Assembly (NCBI GenBank): GCA_029959085.1
Contig: JARWIR010000027.1
Span: 2,232,001 to 2,296,000, forward strand
Direction of reading: 5' to 3'
DNA from: Nemophila menziesii
Lineage: Eukaryota; Streptophyta; Magnoliopsida; Boraginales; Hydrophyllaceae
DNA length: 64,000 nucleotides
Part shown: piece after piece, positions 1 through 10,276 of the stretch
Layout of the letters: each line of letters opens with the position of its first letter
Numbering within the stretch: position 1 is the first letter of the stretch
Notes under the pieces: model-generated
Database searches by the model: none
What the model was told of the DNA's origin: nothing
Seen by the model: only the letters and a program-made list of their open reading frames with translations
Program-made: the position numbers and the translations under genes

Positions 1-500
1 GAGTTGAGTAACTATAACTTAGGAGTCACTGTCGCAGTAGGAGATCGAAGAAAGATCGAAGTAGCTTTGTGAAAGATCATATTAGCTATAGTTTAACAAT
101 TAATGAATAAGTTGTTGGCTGACTGAAGAATTAAATAAATATAACTTAGGGATTATTGTCTAGGTGGTTCATCGTCTGATAGCAGAGTAGTCTTGGTTGA
201 AGAACCAAGTAGCTTCAACATATGGATTAACATCTAAGTGGTCGATTTGACAAAGATTCGATTTTCTATAACTTTGTAAGTAATGTCTAAATTGTTGATC
301 GGATGAAGAGTCGAGTGGTCATAACATAGGCATTAACGTCTTAATGGTTGATCGGTTGATGAGCCAAGTACCTCTAGGTGAAGAGATGATTAGTTGAAGC
401 TGGAGAGCCGAGTAACTATAACTTACAGATTAATATATAAGTGTTTCTTTAGCTAAATAGCCGAGTAGCTCTTATTGAAGAGTCATAAGTTATAACTTTG
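1..500. repeat. Degenerate ~55 bp minisatellite of unit R1
   Basis: Loosely repeated units of about 55 bp are built from the phrases GAAGAGTCGAGT, ATTAACGTCTTAATGG and TTGATCGGTTG. Copies are strongly diverged, and spacing varies by several bases. A short outlying piece recurs at 2070-2180. No coding potential is seen. Confidence 0.6.
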
Positions 501-2060
501 GGATTCACATCGAGGTCGTTGACCGAATGGTGGTCCCCGAGGCGTGATATGGGAACCACACTCGTGAGTGCATTCCTCCCAAGTGTATGAGTTATCCCCA
601 AGTAATTATAGTAAGTATTGTTAATCTTTTTCCATATGGACTATGAGGTTAAGTGTTTGTCATATATGAAGTGCCCGTGGTTTGAGTTGAAAAGAAAATA
701 AAGTAAAATGATAGTTGGGTTTTGATTTCCAATAAATAAAAAACTTGCGAATGGACAAGAGTGAAATATTGAATTTAAAACAATAATATAGATGAGAGTA
801 GGGACTAAATTAAAAAAAATAGATATATTAGATGATAGTATAGTTTGAGTCTTGCTTATAATCCCCATTAGTGACAAATAAGATGTCTCTAGCCGTAAGG
901 ATGAACTAGTCATTTTGTATTAGTCAGAATTCAATCACCCAAAATAATCCCTTCTAGGTATATGAAGGGTTGTCCTTAGCTTCCAAATACCTCTCTCGAG
1001 CGACCTTACAAAATTCATTCGACGAGTAAACTCAAACCATATTGACTATTTAACTAGTCTAGCACTATCGGTTCATATACGAACATCAAATACATGTAAA
1101 CTAGTTTGGTATCCCGAACCTCCTTCTGGAAATAGTGAACAAAGCTAACCCAACCAATTACTTGATCAAGGTAAGGCCTAAAAAACGTAATAAACTTTCA
1201 CACACGACATAAATCCAATCAATTCATTTCAATAATATAATCCCAAAATACAAGAAAACATCAATTTTATCAACTACAATTCATATACATAAAGCAATTC
1301 TCAATCTATAATAAGCTTAGAGTATAATTAAAAACTGAAATATAAGGCTCAAAAGAGTCACATTCAATACTAGAATGGAAAAGGATAAGGGACTACACTA
1401 AAAATTAATGAAATGGATGGTGGAAATGGGAGGAATGATGAAAAACACTTACTTCTCCTCTTGTGTTCTTGACTCTAGGCGTGTAGCTTCTCTCCCAAAT
1501 GTTGTGTAATTCCGTTTGTTTCAAAAAATCAGATATATAAAAGTGGTAAACATTTTTGGGAAGTGTTAGACCAACTTGAGTGGTTAAAGTGACCCAAAAA
1601 CCTTTTTACATTTCCAAGATTGGTTCGAGCCACCATAGAATCAATATCATAACTTTGTCATCTTAACTTCGAATTGCAACCAAGAACTTCTCACGCATTC
1701 CCCTATCGAAGGAAATCCTAGGGGTTTTCTCTTAATCTTCACCGAATGTGTGGTCTGTTAAGTTGACTTTAAAGTTTAATCAATTGATCCACTCGACCTT
1801 CTAAAATGCTTTTTATATCCTTTCACGCCATGAATTGGGTTGGAAATTGACTTTTTGACTTCTCCAAATCATCTTAGGATCTCGTATCATCGAAGTACCT
1901 ATGATATACAATTTTAACACACAATTAACGCACAAAAGATCCAAAAAGAACGAAATATATAAGAATAGACAAGAAATCACAATATACCAATAATAGAGAA
2001 TAATCAATATAATTAACCCCACAAAATGATATCTTGTGACCTTGTAAACCAATCACAAAA
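501..2060. other. Noncoding block with degraded LTR-like sequence
   Basis: No gene is seen. Phrases resembling the LTRs of the nearby retroelements occur, for example the pattern of a short stem beside 'gattcaatcaccc' and CTCGAGCGACC near 940-1010. This suggests a very old LTR relic, but its ends cannot be found. The same block is at 18571-19181 plus 32033-33000 in R2. Small minus-strand ORFs near 641-913 and 1813-2052 have no recognisable domain and are not conserved in R2. Confidence 0.4.
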
Positions 2061-3060
2061 CAAGAGACACTATCTACTTAGCTCTAGTTTAAGAGACGAG
2101 TCACTTTAATTTTTGGATTAATGTCTAAGTGATTAACGGGCTAAAGAGGTCTGTAAATCTGACTGCATAGCTAAAGAGCTAAAAACATATAAATATTTTC
2201 CAATTGCCTTTTAATTTAAAAGAAATAATATGTATATTCTTTTTTATCTAATCTTCTTCCAAACCCACAAACAATCGTAAGCCAAGTCCAATTTGCCTAT
2301 GTTGGAGTAATAATCTTTAAACCCTATATTTTAATTAAATTCCTTACAAATTTTTTTAAGAATCCAAAATTATCGAATAGGCACCAATTTCAAAATTAAT
2401 GTCGAAAAAAAACAATAAAATTTAGTTAATTACTATTACTAACATAACATTTGATCTCTGTAAGTTTTGAATAGCTGGATGCAACTAGAAGGTAATATTA
2501 ACTCTATAGCTTAAAATGAATATAATCCATTAAAAATCTTACAAACGTTAACTTTATTTTGGTCGTGTACCCTCACCATATATGTCATTCTCAATTTGCT
2601 ATTTTATTGTAAAGTAAAATATCCCCAAAAGGCTTTCAACTTTTGTGTTTTTTCATGAATATTGTTTGATCTTTCATTATGAACTGCAAAGGCTATACAT
2701 TAAATAATTTTGTGAAAAAATAGCAGATTCTTATAATGCAAGTTGTTTATAATGGTATTTAAAATAAAGTTATAATTATGGTATCCATAAAAAGTCTATG
2801 CATATTATACAATTTGTATATGTAAATATTGATTGATACCTTTTCGGTAAATACTTATGGAAATCTATAATTTTTAAGATCTTTTATGGTCAATACACAA
2901 TAAAAAAATAAACTATTTTCCTAAACTTATACTAGTACATCTTTTATTTTATTTAGAATATTAATTAATTAATCATTAATAATTTTAAATTTAAAAATAT
3001 TATTATATTGTAAATGTGTATAATTATCATATTGTGGCATTCTGTATTTGGCATAGTTTT
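2061..3060. other. AT-rich upstream region of the defensin-like gene
   Basis: Very AT-rich sequence without a convincing reading frame. It contains a short outlier of the minisatellite at 2070-2180 and, farther on, the upstream region of the defensin-like gene. The homologous R2 stretch is 33000-33945, but R2 lacks everything equivalent to about 2846-3508. Confidence 0.5.
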
Positions 3061-3067
3061 TGAGATC

Positions 3068-3074
3068 TATAAAT
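3068..3074 (+). promoter_or_regulatory. Probable TATA box of the R1 defensin-like gene
   Basis: TATAAAT lies 68-74 bases upstream of the ATG at 3142, a normal distance for a plant promoter with a short 5' leader. The corresponding segment is deleted in R2. Confidence 0.5.
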
Positions 3075-3141
3075 TAGAGAATGATTCTCATGGAATTGAA
3101 AGATATATCTTATTGAATTATATATATTTCTCCTACAAAAT

Positions 3142-3884
3142 ATGTCAACAAAATTTTTGCTTACTATTGTTATATTGCTTGTTGCAATAGGTTAGTTACT
3201 TATCATTATATATTTTATTTTTTAACTCTAATACCTTACATGTCTTATATATTTTATATTTCATACATAATATTTTTTCTTTTTTTCTACGTATTTAAAT
3301 TATTACAATATTATTTTTTGTAAATCCCATCCACATACAACCCTTTCATCCACCATCAAGGTGATATGTTATATTTTGAATTGATCATGATGTCGAAATT
3401 AAAATATATTTATCCGTGGTATTGTGTATGGATTAAGAAAAACTTTATTTTTTTGTTTTTTAACTTATGACGGAAAACATATAGTTTTATTAAAAAATAA
3501 ATTGGAATGAATGAAAGTATAAAAGTAATTACTCAGATCTAAAGTACAGTATTATATCTCTTCATTTTATTTATATATATACATATATATTAATATTGAT
3601 TGACATATCTGTCTTAAATTTTTTAATTGATAAGTTTTCCATCATTGAAGCTAGCAACAAGCACAAAATGCACAAAAACTTCTGATTGTAATAGTTTTTG
3701 TACCAACCTAAATCAAAAACCACTATGTGTTTGGGGTGATTGTTATTGTATAGATCGACCTTCTAAAATCTATCTGTAACAAGTTTCGTGTAAAGGAAGC
3801 GACGAATGTATTAGTCGTTGTCCTCAAAATTGCGAGTCTGCATTTTGTAGTCAAAATATTTGTAATTGTATTTGTCATCATTGA
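3142..3884 (+). pseudogene. Two-module defensin-like gene, R1 copy (broken)
   Basis: Exon 1 (3142-3190) encodes a hydrophobic signal peptide that starts MSTKFLLTIVILLVA and ends in a phase-1 GT donor. This two-exon plan, with the signal peptide on its own exon, is typical of plant defensin-like (DEFL) genes. Exon 2 (about 3640-3884) carries two cysteine modules, each with spacing C-x5-C-x3-C-x8-C-x4-C-x1-C, the CX3C and CXC pattern of the cysteine-stabilised alpha-beta fold. DEFL proteins are secreted and act in defence or reproductive signalling; which applies here is unknown. The gene is broken: the acceptor equivalent to R2 ...GATAG reads ...GATAAG, which moves the junction by one base, and an in-frame TAA lies near 3776. 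All twelve framework cysteines remain recognisable. Confidence 0.75.
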
Positions 3885-4109
3885 TTATAAAGTTTAAGTA
3901 AGATTTAATAATAATTTCAAAATATCAGTAAATTTATTTAAGATGTTTGAAGAATATTTAAAATTTGGTATCCATAACTATGATTTGTATATGTAATTAT
4001 AAAACTTAAACTACACATTTTAACTCAAGTTAAGATTGAAATGATAAAAGTACTATTTCTCATTCTAAATTGTGATAAAACATGTTTTTTATTTTATTCC
4101 ATATAAAAT

Positions 4110-5662
4110 TACACCTATCATGAATGATTCTTTAATCAAACATCCCGATATGGGTGAAGTAAAAAATAGGGTTTTTAGTATGTCCGCCTCTAAAGCTCCA
4201 GGCCCAGACGGTCTACCTAGTAATTTTTACCAAGAATATTAGGATATCATTGAAGATGGTATTTTTAGAATGGATTTAAACTTCTTCATATACGATACGC
4301 CTCTTCATGGTATTACTGATATTCTCATTTCTCTTATTCCTATGGGTGAGTACCAAGAGAGGATAAGGGATTTTAGGTCAATCGCTTGTATTAACTTCAG
4401 TTACAACGTCATTGCAAAAATTATTGCCCTTTAGATTATAACCGTTCATGGATGAGATCATTTATCTGACTCAACCAGCATTTAATAGCACAAGGACTTC
4501 CATTCTATCTTAAAAATAAAAGGTAATCCAAGAAGAATTATGTTGCAATTAAAATTGACATGGCTAAGGAATATGATCAAGTTAATTGGTCCTTTCTTAT
4601 AAATACTCTTAAAAGTCTTGGTTTCTGTGATAGATGGACATAATGGATTTTTAACTGTATTTTTTCAGTCTCATTTCAAGTTAATGTTAATGGTCAAAGA
4701 CTAGACAAATTTTCTTCGATCCAAGGGATTATGTAGGGAGATCCCCTTTCTCCTTTACTTTTTTTCTTTATTAACAGAAATCCTTATTAGTTTGGTTAAT
4801 TTCCAATGTAGAGCAGGTAACATCAAAGTCAATGCCATCACAAGAAACTGAGTGAAACTCATGTGTTCACTCTTTGTGGACGATGATTTATTCTATATAA
4901 ATATTGAGTAGAATGAGATTGAAGCTTTTAAAAAGGTCTTACCGGATTTCTACCAAGCGTCTGGTCAGAAAATTATTTTTCATAAATCTTCTATCCTTTT
5001 CATTAAACGAACTCCAGAGGCTACTTATGATAAAATTTCATTTTTGCTTCATATCAAGAAAACTAATTTCTCTGGTAAATATTTGGTAATTCCTTTCGCT
5101 CTCAAAGGAGCCAAACTATATAAAATATCGTCTTCTTTTCAAATCAGCCAGTTGGATTGCGAACTTCTTTTTGGATGGGGGAAAGAATTCTTATCAAGGC
5201 ATTTTTACAAGCCATCCCAATCTATGCCATGTCTATTTTTGAATTTCCAAAAAAACTATGCAAAAAACTCTCTGGAATCACCAATAATCTTTGGTGGGAC
5301 TCTTATACCAAAAGAAGAATTCTTTAGATATCTTAAACTAAAATTGCTAAGTCTAAGAAGATTTGTGGTATTGGCTTTAAGGATTTTCAAAAGATGAATA
5401 TCGCACTTCTGGCTAAACAAGCATGGATAATTATTAATAGACTTAATTCACTAATCTCTAAAGTCCTTAAAGGTATTTACTCTCCAAAATCTAGATTAGT
5501 TGATTCTAAACTTTCTAAGAAAAGGTCCTGGAGTTGGGCTAGTCTTTACAAAGGAATTCAATTTCTGAGACAACATGTTGTATGACAAATTGGTAATTGA
5601 TTCAACACAAATATATGGAAACATAATTGGATTGTAAATCAAAGCCTACGGGACAAACCACC
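4110..5662 (+). pseudogene. LINE (L1-type) reverse transcriptase relic, R1, first part
   Basis: Translations in shifting frames show the RT domain of a non-LTR retrotransposon: the PGPDGLPSNFY stretch near 4200, a DMAKEYDQVNW-like motif near 4560, a QGIM-GDPLSP-like stretch near 4730 and a VDDDLFY-like catalytic motif near 4880. The copy starts inside the RT domain, so it is 5'-truncated as LINEs often are. It has several stops and frameshifts. The same relic is at 34590 onward in R2, so it predates the duplication. Element A interrupts it; it resumes at 13667. Confidence 0.8.
5658..5662. repeat. Target-site duplication of element A (left)
   Basis: CCACC, repeated at 13667-13671. The empty site in R2 (36200-36204) has a single CCACC in the same LINE context. 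Confidence 0.93.
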
Positions 5663-7078
5663 TGGTGGGGGCAAAGGTGTGATAAAATAATAGATAAATA
5701 AAGAGTCACACACCCTTGAGAACCACGGAATTCACTGCAAGTATCACAGATCGTATGCAAGTTTTAATGATAAGTCAAGTTCGTTCGCAGGGATTGTATC
5801 CGTTAGATCAATTTATGTTTAACAAGCGTAGATGAATTTAGATGTTTGAATAAAATATGAAAAGATAAATAACTATCTAATGCAAATAAATAAATAAAAC
5901 AATTAAACAAAACAAATAACTAAATATGAAAGTAAGTCAAATAGATTAGGATTACTACGTCTATTACTAAATTGTTATTCTAACCTGTCACATTAAGCAT
6001 TATATATTAACCAGGATTGCAAATCAAACCTTAGTGGCTATCTAGTCACACTAGACGATTATGTGGTGTGTCAATAACTAAGAATAATCCTAAGATTGAT
6101 CAGATCTAGGAAATAGGTCAAAACACATAATACAATATACGCCAAGCTTAACCAATTAGAATAAACAAATAGTATTTAAAGATCAAAATAATAATCCAAC
6201 AATTAAGAGTAAACTTACAGAGAATAAAAGCTTAGAAATATGGTTGAGAATAGATCTATAGCTAATTACTCTAAATATAGAGAAGGTGAGATGTAGAAGA
6301 GGGGTTGTCAGGCTCCAATCTTCTTCTTCTTGTCTTCTTCTATAGGTCAACTTGCTTCTTGGATGAATAGCTTGATTCTAAGGATGAATATCTATCTAAA
6401 GGACTAAGCTATTGTTTAAAACTAATAAAATATAAGTAAAGACTAAGCCTATACTTTGCAATTGAGCAAGGACATGTTTACAATGATAAGAGGGTGTATT
6501 TATAGGTATCTTGGAAGCCCTAATTCGTTTTCTTGAAGGAGAAGTAAGTAGTGGACTCCAAGCCCAACTCAAATTCGTAACCCTAAAAACATGCAATCAG
6601 GCCCGTTTTTCTTTTGGCTCTAACAGCTTCAATAATCGTCCGTTTGACGCGTATGAGTACACCAAATTGATCGTCTCGGAAAGCTCTTCGACTTTGCTCT
6701 TGACCGTTTCTCCAAATTCCACACCGTTCTTGCGATATAAGCTGATTTGTGGTCGTAGGTGCAGAAATTCAGGATTATGGCAGCTTTTCCTTTTCCATGT
6801 TTTTAGCTTTTATTTCCTTATCTCCAATTACCATGCTTATCTTTTTCCATATCTTGTAGTCTTTGACTTGGAATCTAATTAATCTCCATAATTATCTTTA
6901 AAGCTTCACACTAAATAAATAATTAAACCCAATATGCTCTAAAAATATTATTTTACTAAATCAAGACTCAAAATAGGAAAGTGTAGCATTTCTCAAGAAA
7001 AACGACTATAATGACTTCTAAAACACTAAAAATGATGTCTCATCCTAATATAAATCTATCACAAATGAGGAGACATCA
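5663..7078 (-). repeat. Element A 3' LTR
   Basis: 1416 bp, TGGTGGGG...GACATCA on the plus strand. It is the downstream LTR in element orientation and the partner of 12251-13666 at a constant offset of 6588 bases. It contains only shadow ORFs. Confidence 0.95.
6496..6505 (-). promoter_or_regulatory. LTR TATA box (element A, 3' LTR)
   Basis: CTATAAATAC on the minus strand. The same box occurs at a similar place in the LTRs of B and D and in the truncated LTRs of the tandem units, supporting minus-strand transcription. Confidence 0.7.
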
Positions 7079-7095
7079 AGACCCCCAACTCAAAG
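7079..7095 (-). promoter_or_regulatory. Polypurine tract of element A
   Basis: In element sense CTTTGAGTTGGGGGT followed by CT, directly before the 3' LTR. It is the expected primer site for plus-strand DNA synthesis. Related motifs occur three more times in the element (7961-7974, 8539-8553, 9158-9172). Confidence 0.75.
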
Positions 7096-8676
7096 TTGTA
7101 TCGTCCCGATACAATAAAGATAAAAACAAAGGGAAGTCTCTAAATACACACCTAGGTCAATTAAGCACAGAAGACAGAAGATAGCAGAATATGGAGAATA
7201 AACTCAAAGCAACTACTCAGAAAATTTCATGTAATAATATTTAAAAACTACATACCTGTACACTTCTCATATCCACAGTCAACACGGTTTGAATTCAAGA
7301 GCAGATTAGTTTCGCAATGTAAGAAGGATTGGGACTTTACTCAATTCCCCAAGGAAGCTATAGATTGTTCATCGACCTTTACTAGTATCCAAAGCTTCAC
7401 TTAACTACTCTCTATTGGCTCAATCACTTCTCAATTACATAGCAAAGAATCAAAAGGTCTTTAAGGTTGTAATGTAGGCTTAGGGACGGTATGATAAGTA
7501 TATTTGGATAATTTAGAGTGAGCTTTTGGCTCTCTCCTCACTAGCCATCAACGAATCGCCCTAGAGCTTGAGTTACTCTCATGAAACGTTTCTCACTCAA
7601 CCCAATGAATTCTTTGATGCACAATTTAGCATCCCCAATAACCCAATCAAAGCATAAGATGTCACATAAAAATTCCACTTTGCCGGTCCGAATATATATA
7701 TTTTCTTTTCAAATCAATTTCTTTTCTATAGCTATGACTCTCTTTATGTTGAGATATCACACTAATTTTCTCATATATATATTTTTTCTTTTAATGCCCT
7801 TGTTGGCAAAATTAGCTCGTAGCTTCTTTTTCATTCACTATTACCCCGGCAAAGGGTTACAATACAAATCTGTGAATCATCATCAATATAAATAACAGAG
7901 CACAATTAATAAGCTCAAAAATCCCTACCCAATAACAATTCCCATAATGGTGGACCCACCACCCCAAACTCAAGCTCTAAAACAACTGTCTATGCATCGC
8001 GATTCGAGTGCGGGTCATATGGAAAAGTCCTATAATCTAAAGGGATATGGCTTATAACGTGTTTAATAAAAAGGCTTTAGAAAGGCTAGAAGGGGCTGAG
8101 AAGGATATAGCATATAAAATCAAAATAACATGGTGAGAAGGTATAAAAAGGCTTCAAGGGCTTCAATATGAAAGAACCGCCTTAATCACTTTCTACACTA
8201 TGCAATTTCGTTATTTTCTTACCTTTAGCACTTTCATCAAATGGGTTATCAACTAGCTTGGATCTCACGGCCTACACACTTCTCAAGGTTCCCTGAGATC
8301 GAACATACTTTCTATCGCATTGCTTACTAATCTTTTCTTTACTATCAACGTGTGTTTTCCTGCAAATACTCAAAGCATACAAAATAAAATAGCTCATTAA
8401 CATACTACTTACTATCATTAACTCACTGAGCTTATGCTTTTAAGCTATTAAACACACTCTACATACATCTAAACCTTCTCAAAAATTTTAATTTTACCTA
8501 AAAACAGAAAAATGGAGTGAGAGACAACGAATCCCCACACCCCCAACTCAAAAATGAGCCGTGTCCCCACGACTCGAAAAGACTCGAAAATAAAATTAAA
8601 ATTTCACAGATATTGCACATATAGCAGAGGTAAGGAAGAAAGAAAACATACTCTTCGAGGCTATTTACCTCGCCTG
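7096..8676 (-). other. Conserved 3' noncoding region of element A
   Basis: No gene is seen. The region is shared with elements B, C and D although their LTRs differ. Landmarks on the plus strand are the block GCTTTTGGCTCTCTCCTCACT near 7525, TTTGCCGG at 7679-7686 paired with CCGGCAAA at 7846-7853, the phrase CGAGTGCGGGTCATAT near 8004, and an imperfect hairpin at about 8556-8575 just downstream of the old ORF2 stop. Conservation without coding potential suggests cis-acting RNA or DNA signals. Confidence 0.7.
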
Positions 8677-9157
8677 ATCAATACCCGAAATAGGGTGCAG
8701 TGCTTTCATGTATGTAAATCTCTATGTATCACCAATTTCGCATTCCTTTACATCTTCTTATGCTCTATCCCAATCAATCACACTCTAGAAATCTCTTGTT
8801 ACTCTTCTCCCAATTCTGCTCTTGAATACTTTCTCATGTGATAGTGTTCATCCGGGAACATGTTTTGGACAAAGCTACTAGCGTCCCAGAAGCTTTTATT
8901 CATCTCTGATATAGGAATCTTTGATTAGAAGAGGTATTGGCATCTTCTGTTCCCTAATTACAATTGCTTGCTTTTTAGGATTTGAATCCACCAAAAACCG
9001 GTTCCTCTCTAATTGCTTGACTCCAATTATCTTGTAATTATTCCCAAACTAGTATCCATCTCATTTGATTTCATATAGAACTTACCCAATATCTTGCTTT
9101 GATTCTTTATATCCCATACACTTGATAATAACTCTATTCTCTTCATCATCTCTTTTG
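8677..9157 (-). pseudogene. Decayed ORF2 of element A
   Basis: The start lies 7 bases past the purine-rich motif at 9158-9172, exactly where D and C begin their MTNR proteins, but here it reads MMKRIELL. The 3' end reads GIDQAR-stop, placed like the stops of D and C. Only about 480 bp remain, against 1.2-1.3 kb in D and C, with stops in every frame. The domain seen in C and D is absent. The recent insertion date means ORF2 was already defective in the copy that transposed. Confidence 0.6.
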
Positions 9158-9172
9158 ACCCCCAACTCAAAG

Positions 9173-9584
9173 CTTTAAACACTCTTGAAATTTGTAACTC
9201 ATGATCATAGGTGGAACAAGCTTTATTTTGGTTAGGAAAGGTGTTAGGATGACAATTCTCCATGTGGGTATGATGGAATCAAGCTTTAATGGTGTGGGTT
9301 TAATGAATTTTGGAAAAAGATTTTGAAATTCAAGGTTTTGATTCTTGGTTTCTAGGTGTTTTGATATGATTCGGGTGCTTGAATCTTCTTTGTAATGATG
9401 TAGGGAAGGATTTGGATGAGAATTCATGGTGATTTGGTGATGTTTTGATGTTAGGTGAAGGTTTGTTGAAGCTCAATGGAGTTGGGAGAGTTTTGGAGAG
9501 AAGAAAGAGGTTTAAGGTTTGATAAATTCGGAATAATAAGCATTAGATCTCCTTATAAGCTTGAAACCCTTTCTTTTCTCTCTC
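9173..9584 (-). other. Leader upstream of ORF2 in element A
   Basis: Noncoding, GA/T-rich on the plus strand (many TTTGATG phrases). It is similar in length and wording to 56267-56680 in D, 22629-22960 in B and 63551-63895 in C. Open frames here are short and not conserved. Confidence 0.55.
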
Positions 9585-9960
9585 TGGCGGCTCGTGCGGA
9601 CTACCCCTGCGGACCAGGGGGTGTACCGTGGGGTACACCGCAGCATCTGATGGGTGAAAATTTTTGCTCACTGGATTGGACCCGTGGTAGGACCCCGTGG
9701 TACGGGTTTTTGAGCTGCGGACCATGGTCCGGTGTACCGCGGGGGTGCTCCGCGCCTCCTACGTCAAAAAACCCGTGGTAGGACCCCGTGGTACGTGTTT
9801 GTGCGGTGCATGGCGCGGTATAGGGTCCGGTATACCGGACCCATCAGCTATTTTTTTTTTTTTCGTTTCTGGATAAAACCCGTAGCTCTACCCCGTGGCA
9901 CGGGTTTTTACCGTGCGGTGCACCGCGGCTGAGGTCCGGTGTACCGCACCTGGCAAAAAC
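9585..9960. repeat. GC-rich palindromic island of element A
   Basis: A sharp GC- and CpG-rich block inside an AT-rich element. It alternates two modules. One is a hairpin AAAACCCGT...ACGGGTTTT (9875-9883 with 9900-9908, 16-base loop). The other is based on GGTCCGGTRYACC and includes a perfect 20 bp palindrome at 9823-9842. Comparable blocks lie at the same relative place in B (22968-23330) and D (56685-56965). ORFs here are by-products of the composition. Confidence 0.8.
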
Positions 9961-10276
9961 CTCCCCATCAGCTAGATCTCGAAAAGTTATGCAGTTTAGG
10001 CTCAAAAATCACCTGATTCCGACATCCGAGCGCAAAGATATGACTTTCCGAAGTTTCTCCGTTCGAAAAATTTTGCTCGCTTCCCTAACTCGATTTCTCC
10101 AATACCTAATCATCAAAAACACTAATACCTTTCTCAAATATGCAATATCAACTAAGAACAACTAAATTAAACATAAATTAAAAACGTAAAAGACATGAAA
10201 ATTTAAAATAACTACGGGTTGTCTCCCGTACAGCACTTTTGTTTAACGTCTTTCAAAGTTAGACGTGTTACCTCGA
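9961..10276 (-). other. Spacer between ORF1 and the island in element A
   Basis: Noncoding. The part near 10200-10270 contains a stretch (GGGTTGTCTCCCGTACA and GTTTAACGTCTTTCAAAGTTAGACGTGTTACCT in two adjoining phrases) that is shared with D at 57119-57180 and B at 23491-23540, just after the integrase-tail stop codon. Confidence 0.6.

Noticed and set aside
6511..6882. A 123-codon plus-strand ORF, identical at 13099-13470
   Set aside because: It lies in the two LTRs of element A and is antisense to its transcription. The identity reflects LTR identity, not a duplicated gene. A shorter relative in the LTR of D (52612-52947) has no domain.
9476..9932. Overlapping ORFs in both strands of the GC-rich islands (also 22945-23385 and 56642-57014)
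   Set aside because: They arise from high GC content with few stop codons, and their translations are repeats of the palindromic modules without conserved frame among elements.
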